A stretch of 64,000 bases of DNA from Rudaea cellulosilytica DSM 22992 (lineage in GTDB: Bacteria; Pseudomonadota; Gammaproteobacteria; Xanthomonadales; Rhodanobacteraceae). The notes below the pieces were generated by a model. That model saw only the letters and a list, made by a program, of their open reading frames with translations, had not been told where the DNA came from and made no database searches. Below, in pieces: positions 1 through 10,900 of this stretch. The position numbers and the translations under genes are program-made. Where the stretch lies: assembly GCF_000378125.1 (NCBI RefSeq), contig NZ_KB899245.1:62001-126000 (forward strand). The letters are read 5' to 3'. Position 1 is the first letter of the stretch, and each line of letters begins with the position of its first letter.

Positions 1-12
1 TATTGGAATGCT

Positions 13-31
13 GTCGCGCGAGACGCGCGAC
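13..31. other. Perfect short hairpin upstream of yqaA
   Basis: Arms GTCGCGCG and CGCGCGAC pair perfectly around a 3-base loop. No T run follows, so it is not a classical terminator. It may be an mRNA structure between an upstream gene, whose end I cannot identify in the first 59 bases, and yqaA. Confidence 0.4.
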
Positions 32-59
32 AGTCGCGCCCCACGAAAGGAATAACGTT

Positions 60-659
60 TTGAAATTGTTCAAACCCCTCTACGAAAAAGCGCTGGTCTG
101 GGCCAAGCATCCGCTCGCCGAGCGTTACCTGATGGGCATCAGCTTCGTCGAGGCCTTCATCTTCCCGCTGATGCCGGAAATCATGCTTGCGCCGATGACT
201 CTGGGGAAGCCGGAGCGCTGGGCCCGTTATGCGAGCCTGAGCCTGCTCTTTTCCACATTGGGGTCGATCATCGGCTATCTGATGGGCCATTACGGCTTCG
301 AACTCTTGCGGCCGTTGCTCGATGATCTCGGCTGGCTGCCGGCCATCGATGGTTACGTCGCCAAGCTGCGCGGGCTCGGCGGCTGGGAAGTATTCTGGCT
401 GCTCGTCGGCGGAGGCTTCCTGCCGATCCCGATGAAGATCATCGCCTGGTCGTCGGGCATCGTCGGCGTGCCGATATGGGCATTTCTCGCCGCGATGATC
501 GTCGGCCGCGGCAAGCGTGTGTACCTGCTCTGCGGTGCGATCCGCCTCGGTGGCGAGAAGGCCGAGCAAACCGTACATAAATGGATCGAATGGATCGGCT
601 GGGGATTGCTTGCCTTGGTCGTGCTTGCCGTGGTGTATTTCAAATTCCTGCATCACTGA
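60..659 (+). CDS. yqaA: YqaA/DedA-type inner-membrane protein
   Basis: Membrane protein of 199 residues resembling the YqaA branch of the DedA (SNARE-associated, VTT) superfamily. Several hydrophobic stretches are visible, and the family-like glycine-rich segment GGGFLPIPMKI lies near residue 120. I chose the TTG at 60 because AAAGGA sits about 8 nt upstream; the reading frame stays open further upstream. The family is linked to membrane lipid handling and envelope homeostasis, but the exact transported species of YqaA is not known. It precedes nlpD and rpoS, the arrangement I recall from xanthomonads, usually behind surE and pcm, which would lie left of this window. Confidence 0.8.
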   Translation: MKLFKPLYEKALVWAKHPLAERYLMGISFVEAFIFPLMPEIMLAPMTLGKPERWARYASLSLLFSTLGSIIGYLMGHYGFELLRPLLDDLGWLPAIDGYVAKLRGLGGWEVFWLLVGGGFLPIPMKIIAWSSGIVGVPIWAFLAAMIVGRGKRVYLLCGAIRLGGEKAEQTVHKWIEWIGWGLLALVVLAVVYFKFLHH

Positions 660-684
660 TGCAGCCGTGCGGCGTGCTTTTCCG

Positions 685-1749
685 ATGATGTCGACGACGA
701 TGGCGATTACTGCGCATCCGCGCTCCCGCACCACGTTCGCCGTGCTTGCCGTGGCAGCGCTGGTATTGGCCGGCTGCGCCTCCGATCCGGCCGATGTCGA
801 GGATCGTTCGATCGGCGAATCGCCGTCGCTGCAGGCGCCACCGCCCGTGCGCGCGAGCACGCCGGGCGGCAGCTATCGTGTAGTCAAGGGCGACACGCTG
901 TATTCGATCGCGTTCAAGCGTGGCCTCGATTATCGCGACGTGGCGCAGTGGAACGGCATTGCAGCGCCGCAGTACAAGATTCTCGTTGGCCAGGAACTCC
1001 GTTTCAGCCCGCCGGGCATGCAAACCGCGTCGGTCGACACGCATCCGGCGGCCGTGGCTGCGCCGCACGAGATGACCGCGCAGGCTCCGGTGCCGGCCGC
1101 CAATCCCGCGGTCGCTGCACCGGCGCCGTCGGCGCCGAAAAGCACGAGCATGTTCGAGGATGTGCCAAACGAGCCCGCGCCGCCGCCGATCGAACAGGCC
1201 GCAGCGCCAACTTCAGCCTTGGCATCGAAGCCACAGCAACCGGTCACGCTCGCGCAACCTCCTGCAGCGCCCGTGATCGCCGCCACGCCGCCGCCGGTCG
1301 CGGCGCCTGCGGCCAAGAATGTTGCCGAGTCGCCACCATCGAAGCCGGCAAACGAGTCCGCATCGTCCAATGTCGGCGGCATCACCTGGCATTGGCCGAA
1401 TGGCGGCAAAGTGGTCGGCACCTTCGTCGCCGGCGATCAGACCAAGCAAGGCGTCGACATCGCCGGCTCCGCGGGCGATCCGGTGCAGGCCGCCGCAGAT
1501 GGCGATGTCGTCTACAGCGGCAACGGCCTGCTGGGCTACGGCGAACTGATCATCGTCAAGCACAACGCGAGCTTCCTCTCCGCTTACGGCCACAACCGCA
1601 AGCGCCTCGTTGCCGAGGGCGACAAGGTGCGTGCCGGCCAGCAGATCGCCGAGATGGGCTCGAGCGCGAGCTCGCGCGACGAGTTGCATTTCGAGATTCG
1701 CAAGAACGGCAAGCCGGTCAATCCGCTCGATTTCCTGCCGCCCCGGTAG
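685..1749 (+). CDS. nlpD: NlpD-like LysM/LytM lipoprotein
   Basis: Envelope lipoprotein of 354 residues expected to activate septal amidases during cell separation. The lipobox LAGC places the lipidated cysteine at residue 31. A LysM peptidoglycan-binding domain spans about residues 64-107 (YRVVKGDTLYSIA), followed by a Pro/Ala-rich linker and a C-terminal LytM (M23) domain. The metal site is degenerate: the first ligand motif reads QGVDIA and the end reads LHFEIR, as in E. coli NlpD, so it should be a non-catalytic activator. ATG codons at 685, 688 and 700 all lack a good Shine-Dalgarno; the first is used here. It directly precedes rpoS, as in many gammaproteobacteria. Confidence 0.88.
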   Translation: MMSTTMAITAHPRSRTTFAVLAVAALVLAGCASDPADVEDRSIGESPSLQAPPPVRASTPGGSYRVVKGDTLYSIAFKRGLDYRDVAQWNGIAAPQYKILVGQELRFSPPGMQTASVDTHPAAVAAPHEMTAQAPVPAANPAVAAPAPSAPKSTSMFEDVPNEPAPPPIEQAAAPTSALASKPQQPVTLAQPPAAPVIAATPPPVAAPAAKNVAESPPSKPANESASSNVGGITWHWPNGGKVVGTFVAGDQTKQGVDIAGSAGDPVQAAADGDVVYSGNGLLGYGELIIVKHNASFLSAYGHNRKRLVAEGDKVRAGQQIAEMGSSASSRDELHFEIRKNGKPVNPLDFLPPR

Positions 1750-1800
1750 CACACAGCGCTTTCGTCGCACATGTCCGCGCCGAATCGCGTCCGAAAGTCT

Positions 1801-1829
1801 TTGGCTCTTGATCCTCGAAGTTCTATGCT
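1801..1829 (+). promoter_or_regulatory. Candidate rpoS-proximal promoter
   Basis: TTGGCT at 1801 and TATGCT at 1824 are separated by 17 bases. The -10, read as CTATGCT, resembles sigma-70/sigma-S elements. Transcription would start about 7 bases after it, at or next to the rpoS ATG (1836). rpoS has no Shine-Dalgarno in front, so a leaderless message is possible. Prediction only. Confidence 0.35.
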
Positions 1830-1835
1830 AGTTCG

Positions 1836-2750
1836 ATGAATGCGGATCCGCGCGCCGACGACATCGAATCGGACGAACTGCTCGAGCTGATCCAGGCGGT
1901 CGAACCGCAGCAGGACGACGAGGCGCGCGATTCGACCAGCGCCTATCTGAACGAAATCGGCTTGATCCCGCTGCTCGACGCGGACGACGAGCAGCGCCTC
2001 GCCGAGCGCGTGGCCGAAGGCGATGCCGATGCGCGCAGGCGCATGATCGAGGCCAATCTGCGCCTCGTCGTTTCGATCGCACGCGGTTACGTCGGCCGTG
2101 GCGTGCCGCTGCTCGATTTGATCGCCGAGGGCAATCTCGGGCTGATTCGCGCGGTGGAGAAATTCGATGCGTCGCGTCGCCTGCGCTTTTCTACCTACGC
2201 GACCTGGTGGATTCGCGACGGCGTGCAGCACGCGCTGATGAGCCAGGGCCGCACCGTGCGTCTGCCCGTGCACGTGCTGCGCGAATTCGCCCAGGTGCTG
2301 CGCGCGCGCCGCCAACTCACGCACGAACTCGAACGCATGCCGAGCATCGACGAGCTCGCGCGCCATCTCGGCAAGAGCGGTACCGACGTCGCCGGCCTGT
2401 TCACCCTGACCGACCGCATTTCCTCGCTCGATGCGCCGCTGTCGGCCAGCGACGACCGTGCGCTGATCGAACAGTTGATCGTCGATGATGCCGGCGCGAC
2501 GATGACACGCGCAGCCCTCGACCCGCGCAATTCCCGTATCGAGCATTGCCTGGAGCAGCTGCCGGAGCGACAGCGTCTTGTCCTGCAGCGGCGCTACGGA
2601 CTCAACGACAGCGCCACGCAATCGCTCGCCGAGATCGCCGCCGAACTCGGCCTGACTCGTGAGCGCGTCAGGCAGATACAGAGTGAAGCGTTGGTGCGCC
2701 TGCGCGGACTGGTCGAGAGCGAGAACGTGGATCGCACGGACGGCGGTTAA
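1836..2750 (+). CDS. rpoS: RNA polymerase sigma factor RpoS
   Basis: Stationary-phase/general stress sigma factor, 304 residues, a little shorter than the E. coli protein (330). Region 1.2 is visible ([15 protein letters not shown]). Region 2 follows with [17 protein letters not shown] and [10 protein letters not shown], the core-binding and -10-recognition helices. Region 4 holds the -35 helix-turn-helix ([19 protein letters not shown]). No ribosome-binding site is visible ahead of the ATG. Its place directly after nlpD supports RpoS rather than RpoD or RpoH. It converges with lhr, leaving only 19 nt between stop codons and no obvious terminator. Confidence 0.93.
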   Translation: MNADPRADDIESDELLELIQAVEPQQDDEARDSTSAYLNEIGLIPLLDADDEQRLAERVAEGDADARRRMIEANLRLVVSIARGYVGRGVPLLDLIAEGNLGLIRAVEKFDASRRLRFSTYATWWIRDGVQHALMSQGRTVRLPVHVLREFAQVLRARRQLTHELERMPSIDELARHLGKSGTDVAGLFTLTDRISSLDAPLSASDDRALIEQLIVDDAGATMTRAALDPRNSRIEHCLEQLPERQRLVLQRRYGLNDSATQSLAEIAAELGLTRERVRQIQSEALVRLRGLVESENVDRTDGG

Positions 2751-2769
2751 GCGTCTTGCTCGACACGGC

Positions 2770-5700
2770 TTATTGCGCCTCGACGGCCGCGAGGCCAACT
2801 ATCTCCGTCTCTGGTGCGCCCTGCAGCAAGCGCTTCTTCGCCGCCCATTGCGCGGCCTCGTCCATCGCCTCCAGCGCGACGAATTCGCCGGCGACCAGCG
2901 TCGCGATCGGCGCACCGTCGCGGTAGAGCACGCGCGCATTGGCGATATTCGGCACGCGTTCGCCGGCGAGCACGTGGCCGACGAGATTGAGCGGATCGGC
3001 GCCGCAGACGCCGACCAGGCTGCCGTCGCGCGGCCGATTGCGGATCGCGCGCAATGGCGCAATCGCCTCGGGCAGCGCGAACTGTTCACCGCTCAAACCG
3101 GCGATGAAGCGGCCGCCGCGAATCTCGCCGCGCGCTTCGAGTCGATGGCAGACGCGAAGCAACTCGCGCCATGGCGGCAGCCAAGCGGCTTCGCGCGCAA
3201 CAAGGCGCCAGCAGATCAGGCCATAGCGCTTGAGCAACGTGCGCACGACGTGCTCCGCTTGTTCGGAATCGGCGCGCCCGTCTCTCGTAGATCGCGGCTT
3301 TGTGGAATTATCCACTCCTATACTTAGTCGGCGCAACAGCGACCAGCGTCCCGCGTCGGCGATGCCGAGCAGCGCGGTGCGGCGCCCGCGGCGCCGATGC
3401 GGCGAGGGTCGCCGCGAGGCTGGCACGAGCAGTGCGCGCAGGCCGGCGAAACTGTCGGAATTGATCCGACCCGCGGCGACGAGTTCGGCGAGCGCATCTT
3501 CGAGCTCGGTGTGCAGCAAATGCGTGGCGTCCGCCAGTTCGTCGAAGAACGAGGCGCCATGCTCGCGCAACGTGTCAGCCACCGCCTGCGCACGCGAGGA
3601 CAATGCGGCCTGGTTGTTCTGCGCAGTCGCGCCGAGCGTATTCCACAGCGCGAGATTGCGCCGCTGCACGAGCACGATCGGCGTCGCACGCACGGGGCCG
3701 GAGGTGGTGCGTGGGCGCGGGTTTTGCTCGTCGTCTGCACGTGACGCGGGCGCACGCAAGCGCGTCCATACGACGCGTCCTGAGAGACACAGGTCGTCGA
3801 GCCAGGAAATTTCGTAGCCGGTCACGCGTGCGGGGAGAATTTCGTTCTCCCAGGCCGCGGCCGGCGCCTCGAAACCTTCAAGCTGGGCGAGCACGCCGGC
3901 GAGCGCATCAGGCCCGCTCACCTGCGTGCCCGGCGCGACGCGTTGCCACTCGAACAGGAAGCGCAGGTAGTCGCGCGGCTCGACCGGCTCGATCTCGCGG
4001 CGCAGGCGGTTGACCGTGTAGCGGTGGATGCGCGCGAGTAGATGGCGCTCGCACCATTCGACGGTGCTCGCGTCGTCGGTGAAGCGACCCTGCATGACGA
4101 AGCCATGGCGTTCGAGCGCGAGCAAGGCGAGGTCGATGTCGTTTTGCGCCACGCCGAGCGAGGTTGCGACATCGGCTGCAAGTACGGGTCCGAGCCCAGT
4201 CAGGCGCGCACGCACGATTTCAACCAGCGCATCCTCGCGCGTCCATTCGATCGCGGCGTATTCCTCGGGCGCGTCGACTGCAGGTTCGCAGCGCAAGTCG
4301 GGGAAGATCGCGACGAATTGCGGCAGGCGCTCGGCGGGAATGCAGATTTGCTTCCCTTCGCCAGGTGAGAGCAGGGGAGCTGAAAGCCGCGTTGCGCGGC
4401 GTTGCGCAACCAGCTGTTCGAACAGTTCACGCCACGATGATTTGTCGCGCATCTCCACATCGGTGACGAAACCCAGTCCCATCAATGCCTCGTGCAACTC
4501 GTCCGCATCGCGGGCCTCGGGCCATGCCTCCTCGCGCACCGAGGCGATCGCTTCGGCATCGAGCCGGCCGAAGTCGTCGGTCGTCTCGATATCGCCCCAG
4601 CGACGGCTCTGCACGGCCTGGGTGCGACGCTCCTCCAACGGTGCATCGTCGAGGAAGGCGTACGGCCGTGCGGTCAGAATCTCCGTGGCGAGCGGCGACG
4701 GCGCGGTGAGGTCTTTTGCAACAATGTGGATTTCTCCACTTTCGAGCATTTTTAGCAGGCGCAGCAGTGCATCGACGTCCATCGCTTCGTGCAGGCAGTC
4801 GTGCAGTGTCTGCGCGACGAGCGGATGGTCGGGAATCTGGCGTTCGCCGACGATGTTTTCGAGGCACGCGACCTGGTCGGGAAACACGGTCGCAAGCAGG
4901 TCCTCGCTCTTCATGCGTTGCAATTGCGGCGGTACCTTGCTGCCGCCCTGGAAGCGCGGCAGCGCGAGCGCGGTCACCGCGTTCCAGCGCCAGCGCAGGC
5001 CGAACATCGGCGCGTCGAGCAAGGCCTGGATCAGCACATGCTCGGCTGTGTTCGAATGCAGGTAACGCGAGACTTCGTCGAGCGGGAAGCTGTGGCTCGT
5101 CGACAGCGACAGCACGATCGCGTCCTCGGTCGCCGCGGCCTGCAATTCGAAGTTGAACGTGCGGCAGAAACGCTTGCGCAGGGCGAGGCCCCAGGCGCGG
5201 TTCATGCGGCTGCCGAACGGTGAGTGGATGACGAGCTGGGTGCCGCCGGATTCGTCGAAGAAGCGTTCCATCGCGAGCTGCGTCTGTGTCGGCAGCAGGC
5301 CGAGCGCGGCCTGAGTCGCTCCGAGATAGTCGACGATCTGGCGCGCGGCGGATTCGTTCAAGCCGACCTGCTCGCGCAGCCAGCGCTCGGCGGTATCGGA
5401 GCCGAATTCGAGTTGCGCGGAGACATCCTCGCGCAACCGCGACACGGCTTGCGAGAGTTCGTCGCTGCGCCCTGGCGCCTCGCCGAGCCAGAACGGCAAC
5501 GTCGGCGGCGCGCCTTTAGCGTCCTCGACGCGCAATCGCCCGCGCTCGACGCGCAGCACGCGATACGAGGTGTTGCCGAGCTGGAAGATATCGCCGGCCA
5601 TGCTTTCGACGGCGAAATCCTCGTGCACGGTGCCGATGCGCGAGCCTTGCGGTTCGAGCACGACTTCGTAGTCGGCGGTGTCGGGAATCGCGCCGCCCGA

Positions 5701-7164
5701 GGTGATCGCAGTCAGGCGTGCGCCGCGGCGTGCGCGCAGTACGCCGTTGACCGCGTCGCGATGAAGGTAGGCCGAGCGCGGCCCGCGCCGCGTCGTGTAG
5801 CCTTCGGCGAGCATGCGCAAGATGTCGCGATACGCATCCAGGCTGAGGTCGGCAAATGGATATGCGCGACGGATCGTGTCGAACAATTCCTGCTCGCTCC
5901 ATTCGCGGCAGGCGACTTCGGCAACGATCTGTTGTGCGAGCACGTCGCGCGCGTCACGTTCGACCTGCAGCGTGTCGAGTTCGCCGCGGCGCACCGCATC
6001 GAGCAGAGCTGTGCATTCGACGAGATCGTCGCGCGACAACGGGAACAGGCGCGCCTTCGGTGTGCCGTCGACGGAGTGGTTGGCACGGCCGACGCGCTGC
6101 AGGAAGGTCGAGATCGAACGCGGCGAGGCGATCTGGCAGACGAGGTCGACGTCGCCGATGTCGATGCCGAGTTCGAGCGACGCGGTCGCGACGAGCGCGC
6201 GCAGTTCGCCGCGCTTGAGCCGCTGCTCGGCGGCCAGGCGCTGTTCGCGCGCGAGGCTGCCGTGGTGCGAGGTCACCGCCTCCTTGCCGAGCAGGTCGGA
6301 CAGATGCTTGGCGAGGCGCTCGGCCATGCGCCGCGTGTTGACGAAGATCAGCGTGGTCTTGTGCGCTTCGATCAACTCGGCAAGGCGCTGGTAGACCGTG
6401 AGCCAGACATCGCCCGACATGACCGCGCTCAACGGCGCCGGCGGCAGCTCGAGTGCGAGATCGCGCTCGCGCGTGTAGCCGACGTCGATTATTTCGCAGG
6501 CATCGTCGTTCGCGCCTTTGAGGAATTTCGCGACTTCGGAGATTGGCTTCTGCGTCGCCGACAAGCCGATGCGTGTGAGCCTGTGACCGCACAGCGCGTC
6601 GAGGCGTTCGAGCGACAGCGCCAGATGTGCGCCGCGCTTCGACGGTGCGAGCGCGTGGATTTCATCGACGATCACGCTGCGCGTCGTCGCCAGCATCGCC
6701 CGGCCCGAGTCGGAGCCGAGCAGGATGTAAAGCGATTCCGGCGTGGTCACGACGATGTGCGGTGCGCGCCGCTTCATCGCCTCGCGTTCGCTCTGCGGCG
6801 TGTCGCCGGTGCGCACGCTGGCGCGGATTTCCACGTCGGGATGACCGAGCTCGGCGAGTCGCGCGCGGATGCCTTCGAGCGGCGCCTGCAAATTGATCTG
6901 CACGTCGTTCGACAGCGCCTTGAGCGGCGAGACGTAGACGATCTGCGTTTCGTCGGCAAGCGTATTTTCGCAACCTTGACGCACGAGATCGTCGATCGCG
7001 GCGAGGAACGCGGCGAGCGTCTTGCCCGATCCGGTCGGAGCGGCGATCAGCGTGTGCCGGCCCGAGCGGATCGCCGGCCATGCGCGCATCTGCGCGGGCG
7101 TCGGCGCGGGAAACGCCTGCGCGAACCACGCGGCGACGGCGGGATGGAAATCGTGCAGCGCCAT
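2770..7164 (-). CDS. lhr: Large Lhr-type DEAD/DEAH helicase
   Basis: Superfamily 2 ATP-dependent nucleic-acid helicase of about 1464 residues, close to full-length Lhr. In order: Walker A APTGSGKT near residue 40, motif II DEIH, motif III SAT, motif [11 protein letters not shown], then winged-helix and Lhr-core/C-terminal domains. The start is placed at the ATG at 7164 because the protein from there begins just ahead of the helicase core; an in-frame ATG also exists at 7248. Lhr-family enzymes unwind DNA or RNA:DNA hybrids and are linked to repair. It stands alone, convergent with rpoS. Two AT-rich codon patches (about 3300-3330 and 4711-4752) interrupt otherwise GC-rich coding sequence. Confidence 0.92.
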   Translation of the reverse strand: MALHDFHPAVAAWFAQAFPAPTPAQMRAWPAIRSGRHTLIAAPTGSGKTLAAFLAAIDDLVRQGCENTLADETQIVYVSPLKALSNDVQINLQAPLEGIRARLAELGHPDVEIRASVRTGDTPQSEREAMKRRAPHIVVTTPESLYILLGSDSGRAMLATTRSVIVDEIHALAPSKRGAHLALSLERLDALCGHRLTRIGLSATQKPISEVAKFLKGANDDACEIIDVGYTRERDLALELPPAPLSAVMSGDVWLTVYQRLAELIEAHKTTLIFVNTRRMAERLAKHLSDLLGKEAVTSHHGSLAREQRLAAEQRLKRGELRALVATASLELGIDIGDVDLVCQIASPRSISTFLQRVGRANHSVDGTPKARLFPLSRDDLVECTALLDAVRRGELDTLQVERDARDVLAQQIVAEVACREWSEQELFDTIRRAYPFADLSLDAYRDILRMLAEGYTTRRGPRSAYLHRDAVNGVLRARRGARLTAITSGGAIPDTADYEVVLEPQGSRIGTVHEDFAVESMAGDIFQLGNTSYRVLRVERGRLRVEDAKGAPPTLPFWLGEAPGRSDELSQAVSRLREDVSAQLEFGSDTAERWLREQVGLNESAARQIVDYLGATQAALGLLPTQTQLAMERFFDESGGTQLVIHSPFGSRMNRAWGLALRKRFCRTFNFELQAAATEDAIVLSLSTSHSFPLDEVSRYLHSNTAEHVLIQALLDAPMFGLRWRWNAVTALALPRFQGGSKVPPQLQRMKSEDLLATVFPDQVACLENIVGERQIPDHPLVAQTLHDCLHEAMDVDALLRLLKMLESGEIHIVAKDLTAPSPLATEILTARPYAFLDDAPLEERRTQAVQSRRWGDIETTDDFGRLDAEAIASVREEAWPEARDADELHEALMGLGFVTDVEMRDKSSWRELFEQLVAQRRATRLSAPLLSPGEGKQICIPAERLPQFVAIFPDLRCEPAVDAPEEYAAIEWTREDALVEIVRARLTGLGPVLAADVATSLGVAQNDIDLALLALERHGFVMQGRFTDDASTVEWCERHLLARIHRYTVNRLRREIEPVEPRDYLRFLFEWQRVAPGTQVSGPDALAGVLAQLEGFEAPAAAWENEILPARVTGYEISWLDDLCLSGRVVWTRLRAPASRADDEQNPRPRTTSGPVRATPIVLVQRRNLALWNTLGATAQNNQAALSSRAQAVADTLREHGASFFDELADATHLLHTELEDALAELVAAGRINSDSFAGLRALLVPASRRPSPHRRRGRRTALLGIADAGRWSLLRRLSIGVDNSTKPRSTRDGRADSEQAEHVVRTLLKRYGLICWRLVAREAAWLPPWRELLRVCHRLEARGEIRGGRFIAGLSGEQFALPEAIAPLRAIRNRPRDGSLVGVCGADPLNLVGHVLAGERVPNIANARVLYRDGAPIATLVAGEFVALEAMDEAAQWAAKKRLLQGAPETEIVGLAAVEAQ

Positions 7165-7313
7165 GGGCAGATTATGCGCCCGTGCTGGCGCATCAGGATG
7201 AACGCAAGACGACGGATTGCGCGAGTAGAGCAGGGCGAGTTGGCGCATCGCGCGATGCTGGGACGGGCGCGTCTCAGGTTGTGAGACGCGCCCTCATCCT
7301 CGTGTCACGCTGA

Positions 7314-9305
7314 CTAGCGGCTTCTGCGCTCGGCCCAGTAATACAACGAGAACATCGCGGCGACGAAAACGATGCCGCCGATCCATACCGATGCGGTAGC
7401 GAACTCGTCGCCGACGATCGCGAGCGGAAAATCCTTGCCCGAGAACGCGACGATCGCTGCGATCGCGACGCCGATCAGGCCTTCGCCAACGATCATGCCA
7501 GAGGCGAGCAGCACGCCGAGCTGCTTGCGCGACTCGGGCTTGGCCGAGCGCTCGGCGCGCTTGTCGAAGTAGGCGCCAGCAATCGCGCCGACGACGACCA
7601 TGAGCGTCGCCGAGGTCGGCAGATAGATGCCGAGGCCGACCGCGAGCGGCGAACAGTGCGCGTCACTGCTCGAGCGGCGCAACGCCATATCGAGCACGAT
7701 CAGCACGGCGCCGATCGCGGCACCAATGGTGATGAGGCTCCAGTCAATATTGTTCTGGATCACGCCCTGGGCGAGCGCGGAGATGAGGCCGGCTTGCGGT
7801 GCGGGTAGCGGATGCTCGCGCGTCGAGCCCGGTGTGCCGGCGAAACCGTAAGCCTGGTTGAGCAGGTCGAGCACGGGCGGAATGATCGCTGCACCGGCGA
7901 TCACGCCGATGACCAGTGCCCACTGCTGCTTCGACGGCGTCGCATCGACGAGCTGGCCGGTTTTCAGATCCTGCAGGTTGTTGTTGGCGATCGTCGCGAT
8001 CGAAAACACCATCGCGGTGACAAGCAGGGCGAACGCGACGAGGCCCTTCTCCGCGCCTGGTTCGAGGAACGGCTTGATGCCGAACACGAGCAGCACCGAG
8101 GCGCCGATGACGACGAGAATGCCGATGCCCGACACCGGGCTGTTCGACGAACCGATCAGGCCGGCCATGTAGCCGCACACGGCGGAAATGATGAAGCCCA
8201 TGACCACGCTGTAGATCAGGCCGCCGATCACGAGCGAGGCGGTGAACTGGCCGAGGCCGCTCTCGTGGCTGAAGTAGCCGAGCAGCAAAGCCATCGGCAC
8301 GAAGCAGGCGAGCATGATCAGGCCGACCGTACCGATCGGGATGTCTTGTTCGGTGCGCGGTAGAGTCGCGCCTTGGCCCGCCTTGCGCAGGCGCGAGGCA
8401 GCCATCGCCGAACGCAAACCGCTGACCACAGGCGTGACGAGCTTCAGCAGCGTCCAGATCGCCGCGACCGCAATCGTGCCGGCGCCGACGAAGCGCACCT
8501 GCTTGCTCCAGGTCGCTGCGGCCACTTGCGCCGCATCGCCGGCGACGGCGGCCAGCGCCGAGTAGTGCGGCACGCCCCAGATCCAGCCGATCAGCGCGCC
8601 GAGGCCCATGGCAATGCCGACCCAGAGTCCGACCAGGTGGCCGACGCCGAACAACGCCATGGACAAGTTGAAATCGAAGCCCGAGACCGGTCCCTTGTCG
8701 CCACCGAAGCGGAAGTACTGGGCGACATCGCTCGCGAACACGCGCGTCGCCACGATCAGCGCGAACGTCGCGGCACTGACTGCGCCCCAGATTACCGCGA
8801 GCAGTCCCACGCGGCTTTCCTCGAGCCCTTGCGCGGTCGCGTTTTCGCCCGGACTGCCTACCTTGAGCACTTCGGCACAGGCCACGCCTTCGGGATAAGG
8901 CAGGTCCGAACCGGTGACGAGCGCGCGGCGCAGCGGAATCGAATAGGCCACGCCGAGCACGCCGCCGACCGCGCAGATCAGGAACGTCTCCCAGAACGGA
9001 AAGCCGCTCCACCAGCCGATCATGACCAGGCCGGGCAGCACGAAGATGATCGACGACAGGGTGCCCGCGGCCGAAGCGACCGTTTGCACGATATTGTTTT
9101 CCTGGATTGTCGAATCCTTGAAGCCGCGCAGCAGCGCCATCGAAATCACTGCGGCCGGAATCGAGGTGGCGAAGGTGAGGCCGGCTTTGAGACCGAAGAA
9201 CACGTTTGCGGCAGTGAACAGCACGGTGATGACTACGCCGAGCACGATGCCGCGCCAAGTCAATTCGCTGCGCGGCTCGGCGGCCGCGGCATGTTGGTTC
9301 GCCAT
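7314..9305 (-). CDS. OPT-family oligopeptide transporter
   Basis: Polytopic inner-membrane transporter of about 663 residues with many hydrophobic segments. The segments NVFFGLKAGLTFATSIPA near the N-terminus and PYPEGVACAEVL about 160 residues in are hallmarks of the bacterial OPT (oligopeptide/siderophore-metal) family. The ATG at 9305 has GGGGAG just upstream and begins right before the first conserved segment. OPT members import peptides or metal chelates by proton coupling; the substrate cannot be told from sequence. It stands between lhr and the OmpA gene with its own 5' region. Confidence 0.88.
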   Translation of the reverse strand: MANQHAAAAEPRSELTWRGIVLGVVITVLFTAANVFFGLKAGLTFATSIPAAVISMALLRGFKDSTIQENNIVQTVASAAGTLSSIIFVLPGLVMIGWWSGFPFWETFLICAVGGVLGVAYSIPLRRALVTGSDLPYPEGVACAEVLKVGSPGENATAQGLEESRVGLLAVIWGAVSAATFALIVATRVFASDVAQYFRFGGDKGPVSGFDFNLSMALFGVGHLVGLWVGIAMGLGALIGWIWGVPHYSALAAVAGDAAQVAAATWSKQVRFVGAGTIAVAAIWTLLKLVTPVVSGLRSAMAASRLRKAGQGATLPRTEQDIPIGTVGLIMLACFVPMALLLGYFSHESGLGQFTASLVIGGLIYSVVMGFIISAVCGYMAGLIGSSNSPVSGIGILVVIGASVLLVFGIKPFLEPGAEKGLVAFALLVTAMVFSIATIANNNLQDLKTGQLVDATPSKQQWALVIGVIAGAAIIPPVLDLLNQAYGFAGTPGSTREHPLPAPQAGLISALAQGVIQNNIDWSLITIGAAIGAVLIVLDMALRRSSSDAHCSPLAVGLGIYLPTSATLMVVVGAIAGAYFDKRAERSAKPESRKQLGVLLASGMIVGEGLIGVAIAAIVAFSGKDFPLAIVGDEFATASVWIGGIVFVAAMFSLYYWAERRSR

Positions 9306-9745
9306 GAAACTCCCCAAGTCGAAAACCGCAAGTATGGCAAACATTTTCCGCCCGGAACCGCAGGCGAGGATTGGGTGCCTTGCTGCAAAGCGGCAATCCA
9401 TTTTTCGATATGACGGTTCTCGTGCGCGGCACAGGTAAAATTCATCACCTGGTTCAGGCCTGCCTCGCGCCGAAAAGTTAAGAAAATATTCAATCCGAAC
9501 AAGAGGTTCAATTCTTGATTGGCGCGCCGAATCGGGAATAGACTGACTCGATTCTGAATGGTTAAGGTTAGGAGTGGAGTCAAACGCCCGGATTTGTTAC
9601 TATGCGGTCGCTCGCGTTGCCGCTGACTAACGTTTTATTAACGCGACGCACGCATCAGATGTTGGTGTGGAGTGATGTTACATATGCGTGCCGCACACGG
9701 GGTTTGGCGGACGCCCGAAGAAAAACCATGCAAAGGAGACTCCGA
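9306..9745. other. 440-bp non-coding divergent region
   Basis: Divergent spacer between the OPT transporter and the OmpA-family gene. No protein-like reading frame is convincing. It is more AT-rich than its surroundings (around 9475-9520 and 9598-9650), as expected for promoters. TACTAT at 9598 and a TTGATT near 9517 are possible elements, but no -35/-10 pair with proper spacing stands out. It probably carries the promoters of both flanking genes and a long ompA leader. Confidence 0.5.
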
Positions 9746-10816
9746 ATGAAACGTAATACCTTGTTTGCCGCCCTCGCCCTCGCCCTGGGTGGTGTCGGCG
9801 CAATTGGCACGGCGCAAGCCCAGGACTTCGGCTCCTGGTACGTCGCCCCGCGCCTCGGCGCTGTCGTTCCGGATAGCAACCGCACCACGAAGGTGTCGGG
9901 CTTCGGCGGCATTGGCGTCGGCGTTTGGGTGAACCCGAACTTCGCCGTCGATTTCGAATACGGCATCAACAACGCAGACTTCAAGAACAGCTCGCCGCGC
10001 AATACCCACCAGTGGGAGAGCGTGCAGCTCGACGTCGCCGCGCGTTACTTCTTCGGTGACATCGGCGCCGGCTGGCGTCCGTATGTGGTCGGCGCGCTCG
10101 GTGCGCTTCGTCACAAGGCCTACTCGGGCTCGCTGCTGTCGGCCCAGGGCTTCTCCGATTCGGGCGGTTGGGATCCGATGGCGCTGCTCGGCGTCGGCCT
10201 CCAGTACAACCTGTCTGACCGTCTGGCGTTCCGTGGCGAAGTCGCGGCGCGTTATGACCACGACAACAACTCGCTGAACTCGCCGCTGGCTCAGTCCTAC
10301 GGCTTCAAGCGTGAGAGCGGCTTCACCGACGCTCTCGTCACGGTTGGCCTGACCTACAGCTTCGGTGGCGCCCCGGCTGCTCCGCCGCCGCCGCCGCCGG
10401 CCCCGCCGCCGCCGCCGCCGCCGGCTGCTCCGCCGCCGCCGCCGCCGGCAGTTATCGACCTCAAGGGTGTCGAGTTCAAGTTCGACCATCCGCGTCCGGG
10501 CGAGAAGCTGGTGCCGTCGCTGAAGGCGCCGACCGCCGCTTCGGTCCAGATCCTGGATGAGGCCGTGGATACGCTGAAGCGCAATCCGGACGTCCGCGTC
10601 GAAGTCGACGGTCACACCGACTCGAAGGGTACCGACGCTTACAACCAGAAGTTGTCGGAGCGTCGCGCCAAGGGCGTGTACGACTACCTGATCGCCCATG
10701 GTGTGCCGGAAAGCCAGATCACCGGCGAGAAGGGCTTCGGCGAGTCGCAGCCGATCGACACCAACGACACCGCGGAAGGCCGTCAGCGCAACCGTCGCGT
10801 CGAACTCAAGCAGTAA
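9746..10816 (+). CDS. ompA: OmpA-family outer-membrane protein
   Basis: Outer-membrane protein of 356 residues. It has a 23-25 residue signal peptide ending AQAQ, an N-terminal beta-barrel domain, a proline-rich linker (three runs of six to seven prolines separated by alanines, about residues 210-233), and a C-terminal OmpA domain that binds peptidoglycan (VDGHTDSKGTDAYN and RRVELKQ). The start at 9746 is fixed by AAGGAG seven bases upstream. Codon use is strongly biased, consistent with high expression. The polyproline stretches would be expected to need EF-P for efficient translation. A strong rho-independent terminator follows. Confidence 0.93.
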   Translation: MKRNTLFAALALALGGVGAIGTAQAQDFGSWYVAPRLGAVVPDSNRTTKVSGFGGIGVGVWVNPNFAVDFEYGINNADFKNSSPRNTHQWESVQLDVAARYFFGDIGAGWRPYVVGALGALRHKAYSGSLLSAQGFSDSGGWDPMALLGVGLQYNLSDRLAFRGEVAARYDHDNNSLNSPLAQSYGFKRESGFTDALVTVGLTYSFGGAPAAPPPPPPAPPPPPPPAAPPPPPPAVIDLKGVEFKFDHPRPGEKLVPSLKAPTAASVQILDEAVDTLKRNPDVRVEVDGHTDSKGTDAYNQKLSERRAKGVYDYLIAHGVPESQITGEKGFGESQPIDTNDTAEGRQRNRRVELKQ

Positions 10817-10844
10817 GATCGCTCGAGTTGGTGCAAGCAACAAG

Positions 10845-10872
10845 AAAAAGCCCGGCGCAAGCCGGGCTTTTT
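10845..10872 (+). terminator. Rho-independent terminator after ompA
   Basis: AGCCCGGC and GCCGGGCT pair around a GCAA loop, with an A run before and a T run after, so it could act in both directions. It lies about 30 bases after the ompA stop. Confidence 0.9.
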
Positions 10873-10900
10873 CGTTGGCGTATCGTTGCGATCATGCGTG

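Noticed and set aside
5224-7284. 686-codon open frame on the plus strand opposite lhr
   Set aside because: Arg/Ala/Asp-rich composition without family motifs; it mirrors the codon bias of the helicase gene on the other strand, a usual G+C-rich artefact.
9598-9603. TACTAT as an ompA promoter -10
   Set aside because: The only hexamer at 17 bases upstream (TGGAGT) is a poor -35, so I left the promoter unassigned.
10376-10450. CCG-rich run considered as a simple-sequence regulatory repeat
   Set aside because: It encodes the proline-rich linker of the OmpA-family protein in frame, a common feature of such proteins.
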